Positions 24,056-32,349 of a DNA stretch of 64,000 bases are shown here, one piece after another. The position numbers and the translations under genes were made by a program. Within the stretch, counting starts at the first letter, position 1. Each line of letters opens with the position of its first letter. The notes under the pieces are model-generated. The model was not told the DNA's origin. It was given only the letters and a program-made list of their open reading frames with translations, and did no database searches. This stretch comes from Streptosporangiaceae bacterium (GTDB lineage Bacteria > Actinomycetota > Actinomycetes > Streptosporangiales > Streptosporangiaceae). The DNA lies in the NCBI GenBank assembly GCA_025934375.1, contig JAICYD010000001.1:124001-188000 (forward strand), read 5' to 3'.

Positions 24056-26623
24056 CTACTCCAGGGGCTGGCGGGCGATCTCACGGGGCTCGCGGCCCGA
24101 TAGCAGCCAGCTCACCGCGGCCGCGAACAGCGGCATGGCGATCAGGATCAGCAGCAGGTTGGCCACCGGGATGCTGCGCAGGGCCGACAACTGGTTCAGT
24201 GAGTTGGTGCGGAGGAACCCGATCGTCGCCAGGTAGCCGCCCGCCACGCCGGTGACCGCCCCGGTGAACGCCAGCGCGAACGCGGTCGTCGCGACCAGCG
24301 TGCGGCGGGTGTGCCTGCCAGCCCCGGTCGCGGTTAGCGTGCGCAGGTCGCGGGCCGCCTCGCTGCGGACCAGCCCGACGCTCATCCCGAGAATGCCCAG
24401 CGCCAGCGCGATGCCGAAGACCGTAGAGTCATTGACGATCGTCGATAGCGAAGGGATGCTGTTGCGCGTCTCGATGCTCAGCCCGGCCGCCGCCGCCGCC
24501 TGCCGGGCGCTGGTGACCTGCGCCGGCGTCAGCGCCGACGGCGCCTGGATCAGCCAGCCGGACGTGACGAGCTTCGACCCGAGGCCCAGCTTGGCGACCG
24601 CGTGCTCGGTGATCACCGTGTTGGGCGCCGACGTGCCGGCGGGCAGCGCGCTGACGTACTGGATCTTCGGGCTGGCGAGCGCGCAGGCGGGCGGGCAGGT
24701 GTTCGCGTCCACGTTCCCGTGGTCGTAGTCCAGCCGCATCAGCGGCATCGTGTCCAGGCCGGGCCGCATCGACAAGATGAGGGCGTCGGGCTTGACCCGC
24801 GCCTGGCTGATCCCGAACGCGGCGAGCAGCTGCGGGGTCGCCACGTAGATCGGGCCGGACCAGGCGCGTCCGGGCGCGTCATGGCTGAGGGTCGCGGTGG
24901 TCGACTCCAGCGTGATCGGCGCGCTGGCGCCCAGCGCCCTGGCGATGCCCTGCGTCGCCGTCACCTGCGCGGCCGTGGGCTGCGCGGCGGACGGCGGCGG
25001 GCCCTCGTGTATCTTGCCGGTCCCGCCCCCGCCGGGCCTGTCCTGATTCGCCGGGGGTGGCGGGCCGGACTGGGCCAGGCCCCCGTAGGGTCCGGCCGGG
25101 GTGTAGACGGCCAGCTGGTTCGGCGCGAGGTTCGGGCCGGCGTAGTCGAGCACGTTGCCGAAGCGCGCCGCGCTGGCCACGCAGATGATCACCGCGATGA
25201 GCGTGGACAAGCTGATCGCCGCCAGTGCCGGGCCCGACCTGGCCCGGTACCGGGCCAGGTCGCGCAGCGCCAGCCGCGCCGCTACCGGGGCCCGGCCGCC
25301 CAGCCGGGCGATCAGGCCCAGCCCGGCCGGGGATAGCAGCACGATCGCTACGGTCAGCGCGACGAAGCCCAGGACCAGCGCCCCCATCCCCTTGGACTGT
25401 CCGCCGCCGTTGCCGGCGGTCGCGCCCGCCACGCCGCACAGCAAGAACGCGGCGACGAGGAACGCGGTCCCCACCGGGACGGCCAGCCGGCCGGTCTTCT
25501 TCGGCGCGGGCGGGCGGCCCGACAGCGCCGCCACGACGGGCACCCGGGAGATCGTCTTCGCCGGCCGTGAGGCGGCGAAGTAGCTCGCCGCGATGGCCAA
25601 GAGCATTGAGATACCGATGACCATCCACGGGAGCTGGAGCGTTCCGATCACGTGATGGGCGCTCGCCTGGGCCGTCGGCCGGTAGATCACCCAGCCTACG
25701 AAGCCGATGAAGAATCCGGCGAACGCCCCGACGACGCCGGTGGCCACGCCATTGGCGCGGATGACGAGCCGGATGTTCCCCTCGGTCGCACCCTGGGCGG
25801 CGAGCATCCCGATGGAGCGCAGCCGCCGCTGGGCCAGCATCGTGAAGCCGCCCACCCCGACCAAGGCGATGAGCAGCATGCCGAGGGTAGCCGCGGCCAG
25901 CGAGATCGTCTCCGGGTTGACGACGTTGTTGTTGGCGGCCTGCGCCACGTCGGTGACGGTGGGGCCGATCCGGCCGGGGTCGGCCCCGCCCGCGTTGAAC
26001 AGCGCCGTGACCTGGTCGGGTCTGGTCACCTGGCCCGGCGCGACGAGCGCGAACTCATCCAGCAGGTCCTGCGGGTTTTTCACGAGGCCGGTGACCGCGC
26101 GGCTGATCCCGCCGGAGGTCCAGGTGCCCCCGACGGACAGGTGCAAGTCGCTGGCCACGCCGCTGGTCACCGCGACCTCGCCGGGACCGCTGGGGTAGCG
26201 GCCGCTGACTAGTTGAAGCAGCGGCTGGCCGAACGCGCCGTGCGGGTCCTGGGCGCGGAGGGTGAACGTCTGCACCGAGCCGGGGACCGGCATCGTCTGG
26301 TTCTCGATGACGTCGACCCTGCCGAACCGGCGGGCCAGCGCGGCGACCTGCGCGTTGACCTTCGCCGGCGCCCCGGAGAACGTCGCCGCGTCCTGGGCGG
26401 TGCCGAACTCGGCGGTTGTGGTGGGCTGCGTGCCGGCCGCCACCGCCGAGGCGACGAACGTGGCCGCCACCGCGGCGGCGATCAGCGCGAAGATCAGCGC
26501 CTGCTGCCGCCACTCGCGGCGTAGCAGGCGAAAGCCCCACCGGATGACCGCGCGCCGCGCCGGGGCTCCGCCGCCCCGGGGGTGCCCCGTGGCGGCGGGC
26601 CGTTCGGCTATCACCGTGCTCAC
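24056..26623 (-). CDS. FtsX/MacB-type ABC transporter permease
   Basis: 855 residues from the GTG at 26623, which overlaps the ATPase stop codon (GTGA). A membrane segment near residue 40 (QQALIFALIAAAVAATFVAS) is followed by a large extracytoplasmic domain, three membrane segments, a further pair, a second extracytoplasmic domain (with the Pro/Gly-rich PPPPANQDRPGGGGTGKIHE) and three more at the C-terminus: the duplicated FtsX layout of large actinobacterial permeases. A cytoplasmic Ala/Arg-rich head precedes the first helix. With the ATPase it probably exports lipids or peptides or senses antimicrobial stress. PadR control is implied by operon position. Confidence 0.88.
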   Translation of the reverse strand: MSTVIAERPAATGHPRGGGAPARRAVIRWGFRLLRREWRQQALIFALIAAAVAATFVASAVAAGTQPTTTAEFGTAQDAATFSGAPAKVNAQVAALARRFGRVDVIENQTMPVPGSVQTFTLRAQDPHGAFGQPLLQLVSGRYPSGPGEVAVTSGVASDLHLSVGGTWTSGGISRAVTGLVKNPQDLLDEFALVAPGQVTRPDQVTALFNAGGADPGRIGPTVTDVAQAANNNVVNPETISLAAATLGMLLIALVGVGGFTMLAQRRLRSIGMLAAQGATEGNIRLVIRANGVATGVVGAFAGFFIGFVGWVIYRPTAQASAHHVIGTLQLPWMVIGISMLLAIAASYFAASRPAKTISRVPVVAALSGRPPAPKKTGRLAVPVGTAFLVAAFLLCGVAGATAGNGGGQSKGMGALVLGFVALTVAIVLLSPAGLGLIARLGGRAPVAARLALRDLARYRARSGPALAAISLSTLIAVIICVASAARFGNVLDYAGPNLAPNQLAVYTPAGPYGGLAQSGPPPPANQDRPGGGGTGKIHEGPPPSAAQPTAAQVTATQGIARALGASAPITLESTTATLSHDAPGRAWSGPIYVATPQLLAAFGISQARVKPDALILSMRPGLDTMPLMRLDYDHGNVDANTCPPACALASPKIQYVSALPAGTSAPNTVITEHAVAKLGLGSKLVTSGWLIQAPSALTPAQVTSARQAAAAAGLSIETRNSIPSLSTIVNDSTVFGIALALGILGMSVGLVRSEAARDLRTLTATGAGRHTRRTLVATTAFALAFTGAVTGVAGGYLATIGFLRTNSLNQLSALRSIPVANLLLILIAMPLFAAAVSWLLSGREPREIARQPLE

Positions 26624-27354
26624 TTGTCCGACTCCGTCACGAGCAGGGACTCCGGGCCGGGGACGGGACCGGTCTGGTCGGTGATCCGGCCGTCGCGCAA
26701 GAACACGACGCGGTCGGCCCACGAGGCGAGCTGCGCGTCGTGGGTGACCACGACAGCGGTCATCCCGCGGTTCTTGCAGGCGCCGTGCAGCAGGCGCATG
26801 ACGGCCTCGCCGTTGGCAGAGTCCAGCGCGCCCGAGGGCTCGTCGGCCAGCAGCAGCCGGCGTTCGCCGACCATCGCCCGCGCGATCGCGACCCGTTGCC
26901 GCTCGCCGCCGGACAGCTGGTCCGGGTAATGCCCGGACCGCTCGCCGAGCCCGAGCCCGTCGAGGGCACGCAGGCCAGCCAGCCGGGCCTTTCGGGCCGA
27001 CAGGCCGTCCAGCTCCAGGGGAAGGCTCACGTTCTCGGCGGCGGTCAGGCCCGGCAGCAGGTTGAAGTCCTGGAAGACGTACCCGATCGTCTGGCGGCGC
27101 AGCCGCGCCTTGCCGTGGCGGGACATCCCCGCCAGGGGCTGCCCGCCGACCAGCACGTCGCCGGTGGTCGGGTCCTCCAGCGTGCCGGCGATGGTGAGCA
27201 GCGTGCTCTTGCCCGAGCCGCTCGGCCCCATCACCGCTACCATCTCGCCGGCGCCCGTGGTGAGGCTCACCTCGCGTAGCGCGTGCACCTCGGCGTCGCC
27301 TCGCCCGTACGACTTGGAGACTGCGCGCAGCTCCAGTATTGGGGTGTTACTCAT
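26620..27354 (-). CDS. ABC transporter ATP-binding protein (LolD/MacB type)
   Basis: 244 residues. Walker A GPSGSGKST, Q-loop TIGYVFQDFNLLPGLTAAEN, signature LSGGERQRVAIARA, Walker B LLLADEPSGALD and the switch His in VVVTHDAQ are intact. FQDFNLLPGLTA with LSGGERQR is typical of the LolD/MacB subfamily that drives FtsX-type permeases. It overlaps the PadR gene by ATGA and the permease by GTGA, forming a coupled PadR-ATPase-permease operon. Confidence 0.93.
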   Translation of the reverse strand: MSNTPILELRAVSKSYGRGDAEVHALREVSLTTGAGEMVAVMGPSGSGKSTLLTIAGTLEDPTTGDVLVGGQPLAGMSRHGKARLRRQTIGYVFQDFNLLPGLTAAENVSLPLELDGLSARKARLAGLRALDGLGLGERSGHYPDQLSGGERQRVAIARAMVGERRLLLADEPSGALDSANGEAVMRLLHGACKNRGMTAVVVTHDAQLASWADRVVFLRDGRITDQTGPVPGPESLLVTESDK

Positions 27355-28001
27355 CGCCGTGTCCGTACCTTTCGGCTCGTGCTCAGGGACATTCGTGGCA
27401 GCGGCCCGGTCTTGGCCAGCCCCGTGCTGCCTAGGTCCGGGTCAGCTGGCCCCGGGTCAGCTGGCCTCATGTCAGCAAGCACGGCGTCGGCGGCCGCGCG
27501 CTTAATCCGGCCGTCGGCGGCATCCAGCCACCGCACGACGGCGTCCAGCCGAAACAGCTCCGCATCCACTGCCAGGCCCAGGCTCAGGTCGGCGGGGTCG
27601 GCGTCCTCCTTGATCCGGGTCCACTGCTGCATGAGCTCCACCAGGTAGCGGCGGTGCGACTGGATGACCTCGCTCACGTTGGCGCCCGGAACCCGCAGCG
27701 CGATCAGGATCTTCATCACCAGTTCGTCGCGGGGCGGTGAGCTCAGGTCCGGCGGAGTCCGTAGCCACGCGTCGAGCTCCCGCATCCCTTCTTCAGTGAT
27801 GCGGAAGGCCTTCTGCGGGCTGTCCTCGTCGCCCTCGGAGACCACGAGGCCGTCCCGCTCCAGCCGCTGGAGCGTCGTGTAGACCTGCCCGACGTTCAGC
27901 GGCCAGACGTCGCCGGTGCGAGCCTCGAACTCTTCGCGTAGTTGCAGCCCGTAGCTTGGCCCCTCGCTGAGCAGGGCCAGCATCGCGTGCCGAACGCTCA
28001 T
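27351..28001 (-). CDS. PadR-family regulator of the ABC exporter operon
   Basis: 216 residues. PadR winged helix at the N-terminus: MSVRHAMLALLSEGPSYGLQ, NVGQVYTTLQRLERDGLV and the wing KAFRITEEGMRELDAWL, then the Vir_C_2-like helical half (PRDELVMKILIALRVPGANV to YLVELMQQWTRI) used for dimer formation. A tail with DMRPADPGPADPDLGSTG is disordered. It is the first gene of the operon and the palindromic site at 28039-28081 lies directly upstream, so it is likely autoregulatory and induced by whatever the transporter exports. Confidence 0.92.
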   Translation of the reverse strand: MSVRHAMLALLSEGPSYGLQLREEFEARTGDVWPLNVGQVYTTLQRLERDGLVVSEGDEDSPQKAFRITEEGMRELDAWLRTPPDLSSPPRDELVMKILIALRVPGANVSEVIQSHRRYLVELMQQWTRIKEDADPADLSLGLAVDAELFRLDAVVRWLDAADGRIKRAAADAVLADMRPADPGPADPDLGSTGLAKTGPLPRMSLSTSRKVRTRR

Positions 28002-28038
28002 GTCACCGCCTCTGAACTGGGAAGATCCCTAAAGTATG

Positions 28039-28081
28039 CTCGGTAGTATACCGAGTATACGTTATCGGCTATACCGAGTAT
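28039..28081. promoter_or_regulatory. Probable PadR operator
   Basis: CTCGGTA-gta-TACCGAG (28039-28055) is a perfect palindrome of 7-bp arms. The half sequence TATACCGAGTAT recurs exactly at 28047-28058 and 28070-28081, 23 bases apart, i.e. two sites on nearby faces of the helix. The block is much more AT-rich than its surroundings and ends 38 bases before the padR start. Binding by the adjacent PadR protein is inferred. Confidence 0.7.
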
Positions 28082-28195
28082 TCATAAGGTCGTCGCTGAA
28101 TGCGACATATCTTAAGTCAATTTCGCCGGCTGTCTGGGCCCGGCCATGGCTGAAGGATCTCAAGGCACCCTGAAGGACCGCCCTGGCCTAGCTGG

Positions 28196-29386
28196 CTACA
28201 GCTCCAGCCGGGAGACGATGTGGTCGGCGATCGCGAGGCTGGCGGTCGCCGCCGGCGATGGGGCGTTGCGGATCGCCATCACGTCGCCGACCTTGCTGAT
28301 CCGGAAGTCATCCACGAGCGATCCGTCCGGGTCGACCGCCTGCGCCCGCACCCCGGCGGGTGCGGGCGTCACATCGGAGAGCTGGATCCACGGCAGGTAC
28401 GTCCGGGCCTCCGCCAGGTAGGCCCGCCGCAGCAGCGAGCCGCGCACCTCCCGGACCCCGGCCATCCAGTTCTGCCTGGCCAGCCGCCAGAAGGCCCCCG
28501 ACCGGGCGAGCCGCCCCAGTTCCGTTGCCGAGATGTCGCGCCTGCGGTACCCCTCGCGAGCCAAGGCCAGCACCGCATTCGGCCCGAGGTCAGCCTCGCC
28601 GTTCACCCGGGGCGTCAGGTGCACGCCCAGGAACGGGTACCGCGGGTCCGGCACGGGATAGATCAGGTGCTTAACCCGGTCCCGCGCGTGCGGCGCCAGG
28701 CGCAGGTACTCGCCGCGGAACGGGATGATCGACGGCGCCGGCGCGTCGCCGACGGTGGCCGCCAGCAGGTCGGCCTGCAGGCCAGCGCAGATGACCAGCC
28801 GGGAGAAGCCGTGCGTCGTCCCCAGCGTCACCGCGTTGACCCCGCCGCCGGCCCGCAGTTCCAGCTTCGTCACCGGCGTCGACAGCCGCACCTGCCCGCC
28901 CGCCTTCGTGACGTCCTCCGCGAAGGACCGCGTGATGGCCACGTAGTCGACGATCGCCGTGGACGGCGACAAGAGCGCCGCGACCCCGGCGACGTCGGGT
29001 TCAAGCTCACGGATCTCGGGGCTTTCCAGCCAGCGCACGCCGGGCACCCCGTTGGCCAGCGACCGGCGCTCGAGCTCGCGCAACTTGGGCACCTCGGCCT
29101 CGTTGCGGGCGATGACCAGCTTGCCGCGCTCGTCATACACCAGCCCGCGATCCGCGCAGTACTCCTTGATCAGCCCGACGCCCTTGCGGGTCATGGTCGC
29201 CTTGGCCGACCCCGGCTTGTAATAGATCCCGGCGTGGACGACCCCGGAATTGTGCCCCGTCTGATGCCCGGCGACGTCGGCTTCCTTCTCCAGCACCGTC
29301 ACCGGCACCCCCGCCAGCGCCAGCTTGCGCGCCACCGCCAGCCCGACGATGCCCGCCCCGACGATCCCCACCCTCGACTCGGTCAC
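28196..29386 (-). CDS. lhgO: L-2-hydroxyglutarate oxidase (LhgO-type FAD oxidoreductase)
   Basis: 396 residues from the GTG at 29386, giving the N-terminus MTESRVGIVGAGIVGLAVAR with the FAD-binding GxGxxG. Other family features are VTVLEKEADVAGHQTGHNSG, VVHAGIYYKPGSAKATM, VRWLESPEIRELEPDV and FRGEYLRLAPHARDRVKHLI with YPVPDPRYPFLGVHLTPRVN. The enzyme oxidises L-2-hydroxyglutarate to 2-oxoglutarate and passes electrons to oxygen or quinones, a metabolite-repair role. The gene is downstream of a degenerate regulator fragment. Confidence 0.9.
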   Translation of the reverse strand: MTESRVGIVGAGIVGLAVARKLALAGVPVTVLEKEADVAGHQTGHNSGVVHAGIYYKPGSAKATMTRKGVGLIKEYCADRGLVYDERGKLVIARNEAEVPKLRELERRSLANGVPGVRWLESPEIRELEPDVAGVAALLSPSTAIVDYVAITRSFAEDVTKAGGQVRLSTPVTKLELRAGGGVNAVTLGTTHGFSRLVICAGLQADLLAATVGDAPAPSIIPFRGEYLRLAPHARDRVKHLIYPVPDPRYPFLGVHLTPRVNGEADLGPNAVLALAREGYRRRDISATELGRLARSGAFWRLARQNWMAGVREVRGSLLRRAYLAEARTYLPWIQLSDVTPAPAGVRAQAVDPDGSLVDDFRISKVGDVMAIRNAPSPAATASLAIADHIVSRLEL

Positions 29387-29402
29387 CCGGCGTCCCCCTT
29401 TC

Positions 29403-29672
29403 TCACAGCCCAGCGGCATTATCCCGGATCTTCGCGTAGCCGCGCATGCTGAACTGGTACACCGCCTGCTCGTCGGCCTTGGCCACCTGTGCGCGTTCGC
29501 GCAGGTAACTGGCGGTGGCCTCGTCGGCGGGCAGGAACGCCTCCAGGTGCAGTTCGGCGAGGGCGACACTCGTGGCGGTCACGAACGAGGTGAGGGTGGT
29601 GATGAGGCGCAGCTCACCGCCCTCACCTCGCTCGCCACTGGTCCGGGGAAACCGTCGCGTTCGTTCACCCGA
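29403..29672 (-). pseudogene. C-terminal fragment of an XRE/MmyB-type regulator
   Basis: A start-less frame ends at 29403. The part GGELRLITTLTSFVTATSVA followed by LAELHLEAFLPADEATA matches the end of the MmyB-like ligand-binding domain of actinobacterial helix-turn-helix regulators (usually LRLFTTxATFGTxxDVTLAEL..ESFFPAD). The DNA-binding half is absent and the frame merges upstream with the stop codon of the spermidine-synthase-like gene at 29673. It is a relic left by deletion, lying just upstream of lhgO. Confidence 0.55.
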
Positions 29673-32093
29673 CTAGCATCGCGGGCGGCACCAGCTACTT
29701 AACCGCCGCTGCGTTGCCGCGTCGGCCGCGGCACCGATGACGAGGAGCGCGAATAGCCCCGTCACCACCAGGAACAGCCGGAACACGAGCGTCCAGGCGC
29801 CCTCGTCGAACCCGTGGAGCAGGAAGTACTCGGTCAGTGGGTGGTCGTCGGTGAGCAGCGGGCCCGGGCCGGCGTAGGCGTCGACCTGGTTGTTGGCCAG
29901 CCAGACGTTGTCGCTGATGTACGACGCCCACTGCCCGCCGGACTGAGCTGGCCAGTTGGGTGCGCCCGCCAGGTCGGCCTGCGCGGCCGGGCTGCTGAAC
30001 AGTGCCTGGCTGGTGGCCTGGTTGAAGGTGATCGGAGCCTGGGAGCCCATGATGAAGGTGCCGCTGCGCCCGGGCGCGTAGATGACCGACATGTGGCGGA
30101 ACTGCGACCGGAACGTCCGCAGGACCAGCTTTTCCTCCTGCGGCTGGTGCAGCCCGATGAAAGCGGTCAGGACGCCGCCGGGGGTCAGGCGCTGGCTGGC
30201 CTCCTGGTAGAACTCCTTGGTCAGCAGGACTATCGCGCCGGCGCTCCAGATCGGCGGGGGAGAGTCGATGGTGATCAGGTCATAGCGCTTGTCGGACAGG
30301 CGGACGTAGTTGCGGCCATCGTTGATGTCGATCGTGGCGAGCGGGTTGTGCAGGTACGTGCCGGCGTCGGAGTAGAACCACGGCATGACGGTCGGCACCG
30401 TCGGGTCCAGCTCGACCACGGTGGTAGGCAGGCCGAGTATGACCGACGACCGGAAGGTCGTGCCCATCCCGAAGCAGATACCGAGCATTGAGGTGGCGTT
30501 CGGCCGGGCCGCCTTCGGCACGTAGGCCAGCAGCTTGGTGGTGATCGTGAGCCTGGTGATGCTCACGCCGTTGATGAACAGGGCACGGTCGATGGGCGCG
30601 CCGCCGACGGGATCCACGGAGGCCACGCTGTCTTCATAGTGCGCTGTGGGGACATGGGCATCGGCGGTCCCGTGCTGGACGGAGGTCATCGTGGCGGTGG
30701 GGATGAAGAGCACCGCCACCAGCGCCGCCACGGCCGCGAGGCTGACTGCCGGGCGTGGTATCTCCCGGCGCGGTATCTTCCAGTGCGGTGCGCCCCCGAT
30801 CACCAGCGCGCCGCCGAATGCCGCCAGGACCAGGCCGACCACGATGATCGCGGCACTGGTCCCCAGCGTCGGGATCAGCACGAACCCGGCCAGCACGGTC
30901 CCGGCCACGCACCCGGCGGTGTTGGCCGCGTACACCAGCCCGACGCCCTGGCTGGCCTGGTCGGCGCGGCCGACGAACAGCCGGACCGTGAGCGGGAAGG
31001 TGTACCCGAAGATCATGGTGACGGGCAGGATGAGCGCGACCGCGCCCGGCAACCAGCGCGTCCCGAGCACGTTGCTGACGACCATCGGCGCGAGTGCCAG
31101 CCCGGCCGCGGCGGCCAGCAGCGCGCCGAGAGTGGCCATCTGCGCGCCGCGGTCGCGCAGCCGCTCATAGATCAGGCTGCCGCCCGCGACGCCCATGAGG
31201 AAGACCGCCACGATCGCGATGAAGACGTAGATGGACGAGCCGGTGCCCTGCAGCATCATCCGGGTCCACAGCAACTCCAGGGCCAGGCTGACGAGGCCGG
31301 AGGTGAATGTGACGGCGAGCAGTAGCCACTGCCGGCGCTGCAGCGGCGCCCGCTGCCGGGCCCCGGGCTGTGCCTGTGCCTGCGCCTCCTCAGCCGCCCC
31401 GGCCCTCCGGGCGATCCTGGACATGAGCAGGGCGCCGCCGCCGGCGCATAGATTGAGCGCCACCGCCACTAGCGTCGTCCCCCGCAGCCCGATCAGCTCG
31501 ATCAGCAGGTAGCCGCTGGCCAGCGACCCGGCCACCGCGCCCAGCGTGTTCAGGCCGTAGAGGCGGGCCACCCGCTCGCCGACATCCGGATCCTCGCGGA
31601 CCAGGTGCCGGGTCAGCACCGGCAGCGACATCCCCATCAAGATGGTCGGCAGCGCCAGCGCCACGAATGCCAGCCCGAACCGGATCAGGGCCACCTCGGT
31701 CGACGGCAACGACAGGTAGGCGCTGCGGAACAGCGTGGTGATCGCCTCGAACGCCAGCGGCATCAGCAGCGCCAGGATCCCGATCGCGATTTCCAGCAGC
31801 CCGTAGACCGCCAGCGCCTGGCGCAGCCGCACCCCCACCGCGGAGCCCGCCAGCGAGCCGATGCCCAGTCCGGCCAGGAACGCCGACACCGTGGTGGTAA
31901 TCGCCAGTGTGGTATTCCCGAAGACGAGGACCAGGTCTTGCGTCCACACGACCTGGTACATCAGCCCGGCCGCGCCGGAGGCCAGGAACAGCAGCGGGAC
32001 CCGCGAGTCGAAGCGCGCGGGCCAGCGGGCGGTCTCGGCGGCTGGATCGCCCGAATCGGATACGGTTCTCGCGGTACCACTCTGCCTTGCCAC
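29673..32093 (-). CDS. Membrane-fused spermidine-synthase-like protein
   Basis: 806 residues. The N-terminal half has about twelve membrane segments in an MFS-like layout (SGAAGLMYQVVWTQDLVLVF is the family signature), the second half holds a spermidine-synthase-like Rossmann domain, and one more membrane segment follows near the C-terminus (LVFRLFLVVTGLFALLVIGA). In the synthase part the SAM-type site reads MLGICFGMGTTFRSS and TVVELDPTV, then NDGRNYVR. The catalytic DxxDP segment of true aminopropyltransferases is replaced by ITIDSPPPIWSAGA, so polyamine synthesis is doubtful. Membrane-fused forms of this kind occur widely, with unknown substrates. The last residues (QRRLSSWCRPRC) look like junction sequence from the neighbouring deletion. 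Confidence 0.85.
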   Translation of the reverse strand: MARQSGTARTVSDSGDPAAETARWPARFDSRVPLLFLASGAAGLMYQVVWTQDLVLVFGNTTLAITTTVSAFLAGLGIGSLAGSAVGVRLRQALAVYGLLEIAIGILALLMPLAFEAITTLFRSAYLSLPSTEVALIRFGLAFVALALPTILMGMSLPVLTRHLVREDPDVGERVARLYGLNTLGAVAGSLASGYLLIELIGLRGTTLVAVALNLCAGGGALLMSRIARRAGAAEEAQAQAQPGARQRAPLQRRQWLLLAVTFTSGLVSLALELLWTRMMLQGTGSSIYVFIAIVAVFLMGVAGGSLIYERLRDRGAQMATLGALLAAAAGLALAPMVVSNVLGTRWLPGAVALILPVTMIFGYTFPLTVRLFVGRADQASQGVGLVYAANTAGCVAGTVLAGFVLIPTLGTSAAIIVVGLVLAAFGGALVIGGAPHWKIPRREIPRPAVSLAAVAALVAVLFIPTATMTSVQHGTADAHVPTAHYEDSVASVDPVGGAPIDRALFINGVSITRLTITTKLLAYVPKAARPNATSMLGICFGMGTTFRSSVILGLPTTVVELDPTVPTVMPWFYSDAGTYLHNPLATIDINDGRNYVRLSDKRYDLITIDSPPPIWSAGAIVLLTKEFYQEASQRLTPGGVLTAFIGLHQPQEEKLVLRTFRSQFRHMSVIYAPGRSGTFIMGSQAPITFNQATSQALFSSPAAQADLAGAPNWPAQSGGQWASYISDNVWLANNQVDAYAGPGPLLTDDHPLTEYFLLHGFDEGAWTLVFRLFLVVTGLFALLVIGAAADAATQRRLSSWCRPRC

Positions 32094-32349
32094 GGTCAGA
32101 GCCTACAGACCACGACAATCCACGTCAGCCCCCGTCTGTCGGCGGGTGCCGTCCGCCGCCGGGATCAGATCTCGTTTCGGCGTAACACCTGTCACTTCGT
32201 GCACTTGTGTGCACCTGTGGGGTTATCGAGGCGCGCACGTGAGCTGACCTGCGGCGAGTCTCGTCAGGAAATCTGCTAAACCGTGTAACTCTTCCGTGAG
32301 ATGGGACGTTATGTTCACGCAAGGTTTCTTCAGTTGCGGGGAGAACTAG
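32094..32349 (+). promoter_or_regulatory. Divergent promoter region
   Basis: About 256 bases between the divergent spermidine-synthase-like and secreted-repeat genes. It contains GTGCAC twice, ten bases apart (32197-32212), and a Shine-Dalgarno GGGGAG before the TTG start at 32350. No defined operator or riboswitch was recognised. Confidence 0.4.

Noticed and set aside
30639..31325. Plus-strand frame of 228 residues inside the spermidine-synthase-like gene
   Set aside because: Antisense, very rich in His, Gln and Arg, and lacking any motif.
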